A stretch of DNA of 64,000 nucleotides, taken from Colimorpha sp045222295 (GTDB lineage: Bacteria > Bacteroidota > Bacteroidia > Bacteroidales > P3). Below, piece by piece: positions 15,515-22,881 of this stretch (the first letter of the stretch is position 1; each line of letters opens with the position of its first letter). The position numbers and the translations under genes are program-made. The notes under the pieces are model-generated. The model was not told the origin of the DNA, made no database searches, and saw only the letters and a program-made list of their open reading frames with translations. Where the stretch lies: contig JBGUXP010000010.1 of the NCBI GenBank assembly GCA_045222295.1, positions 1-64,000 on the forward strand, written 5' to 3'.

Positions 15515-15686
15515 TTTCCTTTTTTCCGCACGTGCAATGTGCGCAACGACCCGTCTTCGGATCAGCGTTGGCACAAGGGCGTTTGAATTCTTTCTCTTTG
15601 TGAAGAAGCATTTTGATGCCCAATCCTGCCATCATCAGTGCGATGATGCCAATGGCTATCGCCAACACTATGAGTATTGTTTTCAT
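15507..15686 (-). CDS. Small Cys-containing membrane protein, 59 aa
   Basis: The minus-strand ATG at 15684-15686 opens a 59-codon frame. It has an N-terminal hydrophobic helix (MKTILIVLAIAIGIIALMMA), a short basic stretch (KMLLHKEKEF), then a compact Cys motif CANADPKTGRCAHCTC with four cysteines that could bind a metal or form disulfides. Similar short single-helix proteins with a Cys motif are widespread in Bacteroidales, with no known function. It lies convergent to manC, and its stop codon is within the manC terminator stem. A tRNA-Asn gene is 45 bp upstream in the same direction. Confidence 0.7.
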   Translation of the reverse strand: MKTILIVLAIAIGIIALMMAGLGIKMLLHKEKEFKRPCANADPKTGRCAHCTCGKKENG

Positions 15687-15731
15687 ACCTTGTCTTAATA
15701 AAAAAGCCGCAATTTATGCGGCTTTGATTTG

Positions 15732-15805
15732 CTCCCCCTGAAGGACTTGAACCTTCGACCCCCTGATTAACAGTCAGGTGCTCTAACCAACTGAGCTAAG
15801 GAGGA
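15732..15805 (-). tRNA. tRNA-Asn (GTT)
   Basis: A minus-strand cloverleaf of 74 nt: acceptor TCCTCCT/AGGGGGA, D arm TAGCTCAGTTGGTTAGAGCA, anticodon loop CTGTTAA with anticodon GTT, T arm GGTTCAAGTCC, discriminator G. CCA is not encoded. Confidence 0.97.
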
Positions 15806-15870
15806 ATCTCCTTGATTTCTAATTTCCGATGTCTTATTTCTAAGTGTCAGTTTCTCTCTTGAAATCGGGT

Positions 15871-15903
15871 GCAAAGATACAACCTTTTTTTATTCTGACC
15901 AAA
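15871..15903 (-). promoter_or_regulatory. Promoter of the tRNA-Asn gene
   Basis: Minus-strand TATCTTTGC (15871-15879) with TTTG at 15900-15903, separated by 20 bp. This is a good match to the Bacteroidetes TTTG-N19-TAnnTTTG pattern. Confidence 0.75.
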
Positions 15904-15933
15904 TTTTTTTTGAAATAATTTTTGCTGTATATT

Positions 15934-16734
15934 CTAATTGGTTGAACTTTCGATGGATATATTTTTCAATTCCTCTATTAGGTCGGAAGCAATGAGGCTC
16001 GATTCGGATTGTTTTTTTGCCACTCTGTCGCCAATTTCGCCATGTATTCTCACTCCAAGGCATGTGGATTCGAATAAGTTATTGGTATGCTGTGAGATAA
16101 TGCCCAGAAGGATGCCTGTGAGCACGTCGCCGCTACCCGCGGTGGCCATACCCGCGTTGCCTGTAGTGTTTTCATACACACGGCCGTCGGGGGCATAGAC
16201 GCGTGTGCGGTGGGCTTTTTTGACGATGATGCAGCCGTGCCTCGCCGCCATTTCGGCGGGGTCGGCATCGCCGAAAAGTCGCTGGTATTCACGGTCGTGT
16301 GGGGTGAGAATTGAATGCGTTAATGCATTATTGAGAGAATGTGTGAGTGGGGCGAGGATGTTGAGTGCGTCGGCATCTAATACCAGGGGACAGTGGGTAG
16401 TTGTCAGTTGGCAGTTTTTAAGTAGGTTGTGGAGGGCTTTGGCGGTGGTGGGATTGGTGCCGATACCGGGACCAACGGCGATGGCTGTGTAGTGCTCCAG
16501 GTGTTCAGGTACTGTGGAGAAGAGGATTGGAGAGGGGTCGATGCTGACCATTGCCTCGGGGAAGGCGCTCTGCATGGGGTTGACGCAGTGCTCCGGCAGG
16601 TGTACGCTTACTAGCCCGCATCCGCTCCTTAGTGCGGCTCGCGCAGCCAGGATGGCGCAGCCCATGCGCCCATAGGATCCGGCAATGAGCAGCCCATGAC
16701 CATAGTCGTGTTTGGTGGTTTCTTGATTTCTCAT
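15934..16734 (-). CDS. nnrD: ADP-dependent NAD(P)H-hydrate dehydratase
   Basis: 266 aa. It repairs hydrated NADH/NADPH. Ribokinase-fold motifs run in order: YGHGLLIAGSYGRMGCAILA, AVGPGIG, LVLDADALN, LTPHDREYQRLFG, and NTTGNAGMATAGSGDVLTGI, which holds the catalytic GSGD. Only the dehydratase domain is here; the epimerase half found in many fused proteins is absent. Oddity: between the AVGPGIG helix and LVLDADAL the protein reads CQLTTTHCP, encoded by a degenerate repeat (about 16384-16415) that also occurs in waaA at 44497-44530. Upstream lies a repeat-rich region with no clear promoter. Confidence 0.9.
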   Translation of the reverse strand: MRNQETTKHDYGHGLLIAGSYGRMGCAILAARAALRSGCGLVSVHLPEHCVNPMQSAFPEAMVSIDPSPILFSTVPEHLEHYTAIAVGPGIGTNPTTAKALHNLLKNCQLTTTHCPLVLDADALNILAPLTHSLNNALTHSILTPHDREYQRLFGDADPAEMAARHGCIIVKKAHRTRVYAPDGRVYENTTGNAGMATAGSGDVLTGILLGIISQHTNNLFESTCLGVRIHGEIGDRVAKKQSESSLIASDLIEELKNISIESSTN

Positions 16735-16790
16735 ACTATTATATATAACGTCTGATGGGTTGGATTATTGTTTCTACCGGCATGACAAAA

Positions 16791-16962
16791 TGGCAGTCCC
16801 GAGACCCTTTTTTCGACCTATCAACTCCTATCGTGGTAGGAGTTGGTTAGGAGTTGGTAAGGAGTTGGTAAGGTGAATATACGAAGTTAAGATATTGAGA
16901 TTAGGTGGTTTATGGCTAAGAGGTAGGAGCGGGACTGTGGGGACTGCCATTTTGGCAGTCCC
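16791..16962. repeat. Composite element with TGGCAGTCCC inverted ends
   Basis: TGGCAGTCCC at 16791-16800 and the hairpin GGGACTGCCA/TGGCAGTCCC at 16940-16962 enclose a tandem/hairpin repeat. The arrangement resembles a small non-autonomous element, but target-site duplications are not evident. Confidence 0.55.
16822..16872. repeat. Hairpin plus GGAGTTGGTAA tandem repeat, copy 1
   Basis: CAACTCCTA/TAGGAGTTG hairpin followed by further AGGAGTTGGTTA/GGAGTTGGTAA units. It matches 47912-47960 at nearly every position. Confidence 0.85.
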
Positions 16963-16980
16963 GGGGTATTGAGGAGCAAA

Positions 16981-17009
16981 AAAAACCTCCGCGGGAGGCG
17001 GAGGTTTTT
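16981..17009 (-). terminator. Terminator of the M16 peptidase gene
   Basis: Stem AACCTCCGC/GCGGAGGTT with GGGAG loop, flanked by A- and T-runs, so it could act in both directions. It lies 40 bp beyond the peptidase stop. Confidence 0.9.
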
Positions 17010-17048
17010 ATGTTCGGGGCTGCAGGGTTTGCAGCCGGAAAAAGTGGA

Positions 17049-19961
17049 TCAATCAGCAGTGCCGGTGGCGCCGTCCTCGGGACGGAGGGTCACGCAGACA
17101 TAGTTGTTGAGGTTGACGTATTTGGCGGCGATGGCCTGGATGTCCTTGACGGTGACTTTCTTAACCATCTCGTTGTACTGGTCGATATAGTCGCGGCTCT
17201 CGTTGAAGCGGTAGCTGCTGCTGATCTGGCCCAGCCAGAAGCCGTTGTTCTGACGGTTCTTGTCGCGCTGGACAATCATCTGCTCCTGGACTTTGCTGAG
17301 GGTCTTCTCGTCGCAGCCTTCCTTCATGTACTGCTTAAGGATGTCGATGCAGTCGCCTTCAATTTTCTTGGCCTTCTCAGGGTCGCAGCCGATGTAGAAC
17401 TGCCAGCTGACCTGGCCTTCGGGGGTAATCTCGTAGTCAAAGCCGGCGCTGGGGCTGTAGGCGTCGCCGTTCTTCTCGCGGATGATCTCGAGAGTGGTGA
17501 TGCTCAGGGCGTCGCCGAGCTGCTGGATGGCGATACGGGTCTGGGGATCAAGCTCCTTGGCATCGCAGTTCACCTGGCCGCTCATGAGGAGCATACCCTG
17601 TTTCTCGATACCCTTGACGGCCTCGGCATGCTGGATGCCCTCGGCGAATTTCGGGTTGCGGTTGATGAACTTGTCGTTCTTCTGCTTTCCATTGACAGGC
17701 AGGTTGTTGAGGTACTTGGCGATGAGGTCGATGTCCTTGTCCTCGATGTTGCCGACGAAGAAGAATGTCTGGTTGGAGGCATCGGCGAAGCGCTCCTGGT
17801 AGATCTGGAACATGCGGTCGAGGCTGAGGCTACGCACCTTCTCCTCGGTGGGGACGACCACCTGGCGCTTGTCGTTCGGGAAAGCGGTCTTGTAGTAGGT
17901 CTCGATGAAGGCCACCTGCGGGTTCTCGCGGACGTACTTAATCTGGTTGACGGTGTTCTCGATGTTGCGCTCGTAGGCTTCCTGGTCCTTGCGGGGGGCG
18001 GTGTAGTAGAGGTTGATAAGCTGCAGGGTGGTCTCGAGGTCCTTGGGCGAGCAGTTGCCGCTGAAGCCCTGGGTCTCGGTGCTGATGTAGGGGCTGATGC
18101 TGAGGTTCATGCCTTTGAGCTTCTTGCTGAGCTGGGTGGCGCTGAAGTTGGCGATACCGCCGGCGTCAACGAAGTTGGCGGCGTTCTGGGCCTGGTAGGC
18201 CTCTTCGTCGCTGTAGAGGGAGGTGCCGCCGAAGCCGAAGGAACTAATCTGGATTTCGTCGGCCTTGTAGTCGGTCTTCTTGACGATGAACTTGATGCCA
18301 TTGGGGCAGGTATACTCCTTATAGTCGAGGGCCTTGTTCTCCTTGGTCACGGTGGCTTTGACATCCTTGAGGGTCTCGGCGAAGAGGGGCTCGTCCTTGA
18401 AGGTGTCAACCCAAGGCTGAGTCTTCACTTTCTTGGCGTTCTTAATAATCTTCAGGGCTTCCTTCTCGGTGGTGACTTTCACGCCGTCTTTCTCGGGGGC
18501 GGTGAGGTAGAAGATGATGTTGTTGTCGGTAATCCAGCTCTTGATGAGGGCGTTGCACTCCTCAAGGGTCACTTCGGGGACAAATTCCTTGGCATATTTC
18601 CATTCCTGGCGGATGCCGGGGCAGGGTTCGTTCTCAAGGTAGTGGTTGGTGTACTCGTCGGCGAGGCTGTTAGTCTGGGTCTTGTTCTCTTCCTTGGCCA
18701 TCTTGGTATAAGTGGAAAGGAGATCTTCTTTCTGACGCTCCAGTTCGCTCTGGAGGAAGCCGTGGTCGGTCATCTGCTTGACGGTCTTGAGGAGGAGTTC
18801 GGCGGTTTCGTTGATACGGCCTTCCTTGGGAGAGGCGCTGAGGGCAAAGACGTCGATTTCACGGCCAAGGAAGCCGCTGTAGCCGCCGCCGGCATACATC
18901 ATGGGGGCAGTGGGCTTCTCGCAGATTTCGGCAAAGCGCTCGTTGATCATCATGTCGACGAGGTTGCGGACCAGCATGGCGCGGTAGGCACCGACGGTGC
19001 CGTTGGGGGTCTTCTTGTGTTTCCAGTAGATAGCGAGGCTGGTGTTGGTGGCCTCCTTGTCGGTGGCGATGCAGATGAGGGGCTCTTTGTTGTCGGGAAT
19101 CTCATAGCTGAGGCGCTTTTTGGGAGTGCCCTGGCCAAGGTATTTGTGGTTGGCGCCGCTGAAGACATCTTTCACCTGTTTCTCCATACCCTTGGCACCC
19201 TTGACCCCTTGGTATTCAAAGTTGTCCATGTCGCCAACGATGACGATGGCCTGCAGGTCGGGACGGTACCAGTCGTTGAAGAAGTCGACGATGCTCTGAC
19301 GCTTGAAGTTCATGATAACCTCTTCCTTGCCGATGGGCAGACGGTCGGCATAGAGGGAGCCTTTGAGCATGATGGGCCAGGTTTTCTTGCGGAGACGGTC
19401 GCCGTGGCCGACGCCACCGCGCCACTCCTCGTGGATGACGCCGCGCTCTTCCTCAATTTCCTGCTCGTCGAAGAGGATGTTGCCGGCCCAGCCGTCGAGA
19501 ATCTCGATACCCATCTTGACCATCTCTTCGTCGTCGGCGGGCATGTTGACATAGTAGACCGTCTGGTCGAAGCTGGTGTAGGCGTTGATGTCGCGTCCGA
19601 ACTCGACACCGTGCTTCTGCAGCTTGTCAATCATCTCGTTGTGGGGGTAACCCTTGATGCCGTTGAAGGCCATGTGCTCGCAGAAGTGGGCCAGGCCTTG
19701 CTGGTCGTCGCGTTCCATGATGGAACCGGCGTTGGAGACCAGGCGGAACTGAATCATTTTCTCGGGCTTCTTGTTGTTGCGGATGTAGTAGGTGAATCCG
19801 TTGTCAAGTTTGCCGTAGAGCACCTTCTTGTCGAGAGGTACCTGGGCGTTGACATCACTTTTCTTTTCTTTCGAGCCGGTGTTCAGGCCTCCCAGCTGGG
19901 CGAAAGAGGTGCCGCCGAGGAGGAGGGTCAGCAGCATGGTGAATAAAAAGGTCTTTTTCAT
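17049..19961 (-). CDS. M16 family zinc metallopeptidase (pitrilysin/insulinase-like), exported
   Basis: 970 aa with a signal peptide (MKKTFLFTMLLTLLLGGTSF). The first M16 domain has the inverted zinc motif HFCEH at residues 92-96, and the third zinc ligand Glu in EEERGVIHEE about 76 residues later, the correct spacing. A second, inactive M16 half follows (about 500-960), so this is a single-chain two-lobe enzyme typical of Bacteroidetes. It probably degrades peptides in the periplasm or at the surface. It is the last gene of a minus-strand run after the XRE regulator (30-bp gap), with no -7 box visible in the gap. It ends in a strong terminator. Confidence 0.94.
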   Translation of the reverse strand: MKKTFLFTMLLTLLLGGTSFAQLGGLNTGSKEKKSDVNAQVPLDKKVLYGKLDNGFTYYIRNNKKPEKMIQFRLVSNAGSIMERDDQQGLAHFCEHMAFNGIKGYPHNEMIDKLQKHGVEFGRDINAYTSFDQTVYYVNMPADDEEMVKMGIEILDGWAGNILFDEQEIEEERGVIHEEWRGGVGHGDRLRKKTWPIMLKGSLYADRLPIGKEEVIMNFKRQSIVDFFNDWYRPDLQAIVIVGDMDNFEYQGVKGAKGMEKQVKDVFSGANHKYLGQGTPKKRLSYEIPDNKEPLICIATDKEATNTSLAIYWKHKKTPNGTVGAYRAMLVRNLVDMMINERFAEICEKPTAPMMYAGGGYSGFLGREIDVFALSASPKEGRINETAELLLKTVKQMTDHGFLQSELERQKEDLLSTYTKMAKEENKTQTNSLADEYTNHYLENEPCPGIRQEWKYAKEFVPEVTLEECNALIKSWITDNNIIFYLTAPEKDGVKVTTEKEALKIIKNAKKVKTQPWVDTFKDEPLFAETLKDVKATVTKENKALDYKEYTCPNGIKFIVKKTDYKADEIQISSFGFGGTSLYSDEEAYQAQNAANFVDAGGIANFSATQLSKKLKGMNLSISPYISTETQGFSGNCSPKDLETTLQLINLYYTAPRKDQEAYERNIENTVNQIKYVRENPQVAFIETYYKTAFPNDKRQVVVPTEEKVRSLSLDRMFQIYQERFADASNQTFFFVGNIEDKDIDLIAKYLNNLPVNGKQKNDKFINRNPKFAEGIQHAEAVKGIEKQGMLLMSGQVNCDAKELDPQTRIAIQQLGDALSITTLEIIREKNGDAYSPSAGFDYEITPEGQVSWQFYIGCDPEKAKKIEGDCIDILKQYMKEGCDEKTLSKVQEQMIVQRDKNRQNNGFWLGQISSSYRFNESRDYIDQYNEMVKKVTVKDIQAIAAKYVNLNNYVCVTLRPEDGATGTAD

Positions 19962-19991
19962 TTTGATTGTGTTTTTAATGAATAATAAATA

Positions 19992-20213
19992 TTAATTGTT
20001 TTCCTTATTCGCTGTTTTTTGGTATTCCAGCAGGTCGGCAGGCTGGCAGTCGAGTACCTCGCACAGGCGTTCCAAGGTGCTAAATCGTACGGCACGGGCC
20101 TTGCCTGTCTTGAAAATCGACAGGTTGGCAGGCGTAATCTCCACTTTCTCCGCTAATTCGCCCAGCGATATCTTTCGCTTGGCCATCATCATATCCAGGT
20201 TTACTACTATCAT
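19992..20213 (-). CDS. XRE/YozG-type helix-turn-helix regulator
   Basis: 73 aa. A compact Cro/CI HTH fills the protein: KISLGELAEKVEITPANLSI, then RFSTLERLCEVLDCQPADLL. The N-terminal MIVVNLD start is the standard one in this family. It directly follows the DUF2975 gene (31-bp gap). DUF2975 and YozG-type regulators form a conserved pair in Bacteroidetes and Firmicutes, and the regulator probably controls its own operon. Function of the pair is unknown. Confidence 0.92.
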   Translation of the reverse strand: MIVVNLDMMMAKRKISLGELAEKVEITPANLSIFKTGKARAVRFSTLERLCEVLDCQPADLLEYQKTANKENN

Positions 20214-20244
20214 TCCTTGCTTACTTAAATACCGTCTACCTTAT

Positions 20245-20913
20245 TTATATTGTCAGTTCCTGTTCTTCTTGCATCTCGCGCCCGATATAAAATATCTGAG
20301 CCATAAATATGATTGTCAGCCCATAGAAGAGGCGTGTGGTATGCAGCTGGATGGCTGTCGATGGCTCCCAGTCGCTGCCTGCCAGCAACGATGCCGCCAG
20401 CGACTGCTCTATCCAGGTGCTGATATCCATGCATAATGACATCGCAATCATCAGCATTCCTATCCAAGTCAGCCAACGAATCTTTTTCTTGGGAAACACT
20501 TTGCCGTTGCGAACATTAATATAGAAAGAGATAAGGGCGATGACGGTCAGGATGACCATTGCCACAAAGGCCAGCACGCTAAACAGTTGGAGCCCGAAGC
20601 ACCAGTAGGCCTTGCTGGAGGTGATAAGCTCTTCGTTGTCGGAAGCGATAGCCATGGTGTAGCGGCTGATATGCACTGTGGCGCTTAGACTGTCGTTCAA
20701 TCCTGTCACCACAATTGGCTCTTTGCCAGTGCGACTTTGTAGGTCGGTAATAAAAAGTCCGTAATTCTTGCTTTGTGTACCGATGTTCCCCACCTCAATG
20801 GGGTCGGCAGCACTCACCACGTTCATAATAAAGAGTGCAATAAACGCGGCAGCTACGCCGATAAGTATAGCGTAAAGCGTTCTAATTCTGGTGATTCTGC
20901 TTTTTTTAGCCAT
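20245..20913 (-). CDS. DUF2975 membrane protein
   Basis: 222 aa with about four transmembrane segments: LYAILIGVAAAFIALFIMNV near the N-terminus, LQLFSVLAFVAMVILTVIAL in the middle, then two in the last third. The motif FYINVRNGKVFPKKKIR between segments 2 and 3 is characteristic of DUF2975. A periplasmic loop of about 70 residues follows the first helix. It is the first gene of a unit with the YozG-type regulator and has its own -7 box. Its function is not known. Confidence 0.87.
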   Translation of the reverse strand: MAKKSRITRIRTLYAILIGVAAAFIALFIMNVVSAADPIEVGNIGTQSKNYGLFITDLQSRTGKEPIVVTGLNDSLSATVHISRYTMAIASDNEELITSSKAYWCFGLQLFSVLAFVAMVILTVIALISFYINVRNGKVFPKKKIRWLTWIGMLMIAMSLCMDISTWIEQSLAASLLAGSDWEPSTAIQLHTTRLFYGLTIIFMAQIFYIGREMQEEQELTI

Positions 20914-20935
20914 CTTTTTCGTTGTCTTTGTCGCC

Positions 20936-20944
20936 GCAAAAATA
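20936..20944 (-). promoter_or_regulatory. -7 box of the DUF2975/XRE unit
   Basis: Minus-strand TATTTTTGC, 22 bp before the ATG at 20913. Confidence 0.75.
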
Positions 20945-21045
20945 CGACTTTTTTCTGAAATACAAAAAAAAAAATTACGAAAAACGAAAAAAAAATATTG
21001 TTTTTCGATAAATTTTATATGTAAAACATTAAATGGGGATATCTG

Positions 21046-21840
21046 TCAGCACTCGTATTTCTCGAGGACCTGATGGAGTTCGACGGGGGAGATGTCGTGG
21101 TGGATTTCGCCGTCGAGGGCATAACTGATGGCACCGGTCTCCTCGCTGACGATGACGCTGAGGACGTCGAGCTGCTCTGTGACGCCGATGGCGGAGCGGT
21201 GGCGCAGGCCGAGGTTGGGGTCAATGTCGAGGCGCGAGGTGACGGGCAGGATGCAGCGGGCGGCGATGATGTGGTTGCCGTTGACAATCATGGCACCGTC
21301 GTGGAGGGGCGAGTTCTTGAAGAAGATGGTCTCTATCAAGGCGCTGGAGGCCAAGGCATCCACCAACTCTCCGGTGTCGACAAGTTCCTCAACAGAATTT
21401 TGTCGCTTGAAGATGATGAGAGCACCAGTCTTGGTTTGCGACATGTGGACACAGGCGTTTATATAGTCTTCATAACCAGTACTTTTGTTTACTTTCTGCT
21501 GCTGACGCCAAAATTGGAGACGTCTCCAGAAGTTGTCGTTAAGCTGGGTCTTTGTACCGAGGAAGAGGAGAAAACGTCGTATCTCGGGCTGGAAAATGAC
21601 GATGAGAGCAATGAGTCCCACGCTGGCAACGGCCGATAGGATGGCTCCCATGAGCCTCATCCCTAGCATATCGGCGGCACGCCATGCGATGAAAATAATC
21701 AGGAGGGCCCAGAAAATGAACATGGCGTTGGAATTACGCACTATGCGATAGACGTGGAAGACAAGAGCCGCAACGATGACGATGTCGATGATATCGATGA
21801 GATGCAGCTCCGGGAGGCCGAGGATGGCATTGGGAATCAT
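21046..21840 (-). CDS. cdaA: Membrane diadenylate cyclase
   Basis: 264 aa. It makes cyclic di-AMP from two ATP. Three N-terminal transmembrane helices (about 15-95) are followed by the DisA_N catalytic domain (about 110-255) with HDGAMIV and RHRSA, both active-site motifs intact. LIVIFQPEIRRFL before the domain is the conserved CdaA linker. It lies 51 bp downstream of folP in the same direction, an arrangement common in Bacteroidales, so the two are likely co-transcribed. Confidence 0.94.
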   Translation of the reverse strand: MIPNAILGLPELHLIDIIDIVIVAALVFHVYRIVRNSNAMFIFWALLIIFIAWRAADMLGMRLMGAILSAVASVGLIALIVIFQPEIRRFLLFLGTKTQLNDNFWRRLQFWRQQQKVNKSTGYEDYINACVHMSQTKTGALIIFKRQNSVEELVDTGELVDALASSALIETIFFKNSPLHDGAMIVNGNHIIAARCILPVTSRLDIDPNLGLRHRSAIGVTEQLDVLSVIVSEETGAISYALDGEIHHDISPVELHQVLEKYEC

Positions 21841-21891
21841 AAAGGTTTACGGTTTAAAAGTTGATAGGTTGATATTATTAACACTCATCAC

Positions 21892-22734
21892 TTAACAAAA
21901 GAGAAGTTTGATAGTTTCGACGGCGGGACGTGGGTCGTGGACGCGCAGCAGGCGGCTGCCTTTCGTCAGGGCGATGGCATCGAGGGCGATGGTGCCGTTG
22001 AGTGCCTCGTCGGGTGTGGTTCCTAGCTTTTTGTAAATCATGCTCTTGCGACTGAGGGCTGTGAGCAGGGGTTCGCGGAAGAGGCTTGTGAGTTCTTCCA
22101 GACGATGGAGCAACTCGTAGTTCTCCTCGACGGTCTTGGCGAAGCCGAAACCCGGGTCAATCCAAATATCTTTGACTCCCAGGTGGTAGAGGATGTCAAG
22201 TCGCTGGGAGAAATACTTCGTCAGGTCATCGATGATGTCGTCATAGCCGGTGAGTTGCTGCATCTGTCCCGGGAGTCCTCGCGTGTGCATTAAAATATAG
22301 GGGACTTGCAACTCGGCAACGGTCTGGAACATTTCCTCGTCAAACTGGCCTCCGGAGATGTCATTGATGATATCGGCTCCCGCCTCAACGGCCTTGCGTG
22401 CAGGGAGGGAGTAGCAGGTATCGACAGAGAGAATGGCCTCGGGCAGCGTTGTACGTACGAGGGTCACTGCATCGGCAAGGCGTTGGGCTTCAATGTCAGG
22501 AGGCAGCAACTGAGCACCGGGACGCGAGGAGACGGCGCCGATATCGATGATGTCGGCACCCTCGTCAAGAAGTTTCTTGGCATGGTCGACAAGAGCTTCG
22601 GGGCTATTGTGGCGGCCGCCATCGTAGAATGAGTCGGGGGTGACATTGAGTATACCCATCACCACCGGCCGGTCGAAGGTTACCAGCCGCCCCTGTAAGG
22701 TGATGCTGAAGGAAGTGAATCTCTGTTTGTCCAT
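21892..22734 (-). CDS. folP: Dihydropteroate synthase
   Basis: 280 aa from the ATG at 22732-22734. The open frame extends upstream to 22857, but that part has no family similarity and would overlap the divergent promoter. Folate-pathway TIM barrel with MGILNVTPDSFYDGG, DIIDIGAVSSRPGA, SVDTCYSLPARKAVEAGADI, YILMHTRG, DPGFGFAKT and LSRKSMI. It is the target of sulfonamides. First gene of the folP-cdaA pair. The upstream TAGTTTGC at about 22783 is a possible but imperfect -7 box. Confidence 0.95.
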   Translation of the reverse strand: MDKQRFTSFSITLQGRLVTFDRPVVMGILNVTPDSFYDGGRHNSPEALVDHAKKLLDEGADIIDIGAVSSRPGAQLLPPDIEAQRLADAVTLVRTTLPEAILSVDTCYSLPARKAVEAGADIINDISGGQFDEEMFQTVAELQVPYILMHTRGLPGQMQQLTGYDDIIDDLTKYFSQRLDILYHLGVKDIWIDPGFGFAKTVEENYELLHRLEELTSLFREPLLTALSRKSMIYKKLGTTPDEALNGTIALDAIALTKGSRLLRVHDPRPAVETIKLLFC

Positions 22735-22830
22735 AGTCTTATTAAAAAAAATAGTCTTAAATTTAATAAACGAGCAAACTAGACAAATATTGTTTTCCGC
22801 GAGCGAAAAAAACGATTTAAGAAATTTTCG

Positions 22831-22838
22831 TATTTTTG
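22831..22838 (+). promoter_or_regulatory. -7 box of the C69 dipeptidase gene
   Basis: TATTTTTG followed by CAAAATG, 43 bp before the ATG at 22882. Confidence 0.75.
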
Positions 22839-22881
22839 CAAAATGAATAAACGTCAAAACTTTGCTTGAATCATTATAATT

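Larger units (their letters stand above)
16735..17048. other. Repeat-rich intergenic region between nnrD and the M16 peptidase gene
   Basis: No gene. It holds the repeats at 16791-16962 and the terminator at 16981-17009, described separately. Confidence 0.7.

Noticed and set aside
17010..19946. 978-aa open frame on the plus strand, opposite the M16 peptidase gene
   Set aside because: It is rich in Val, Leu, Gly and Asp without domain-like organisation, and mirrors a well-supported exported peptidase. Codon bias of the real gene removes stops from the opposite strand.
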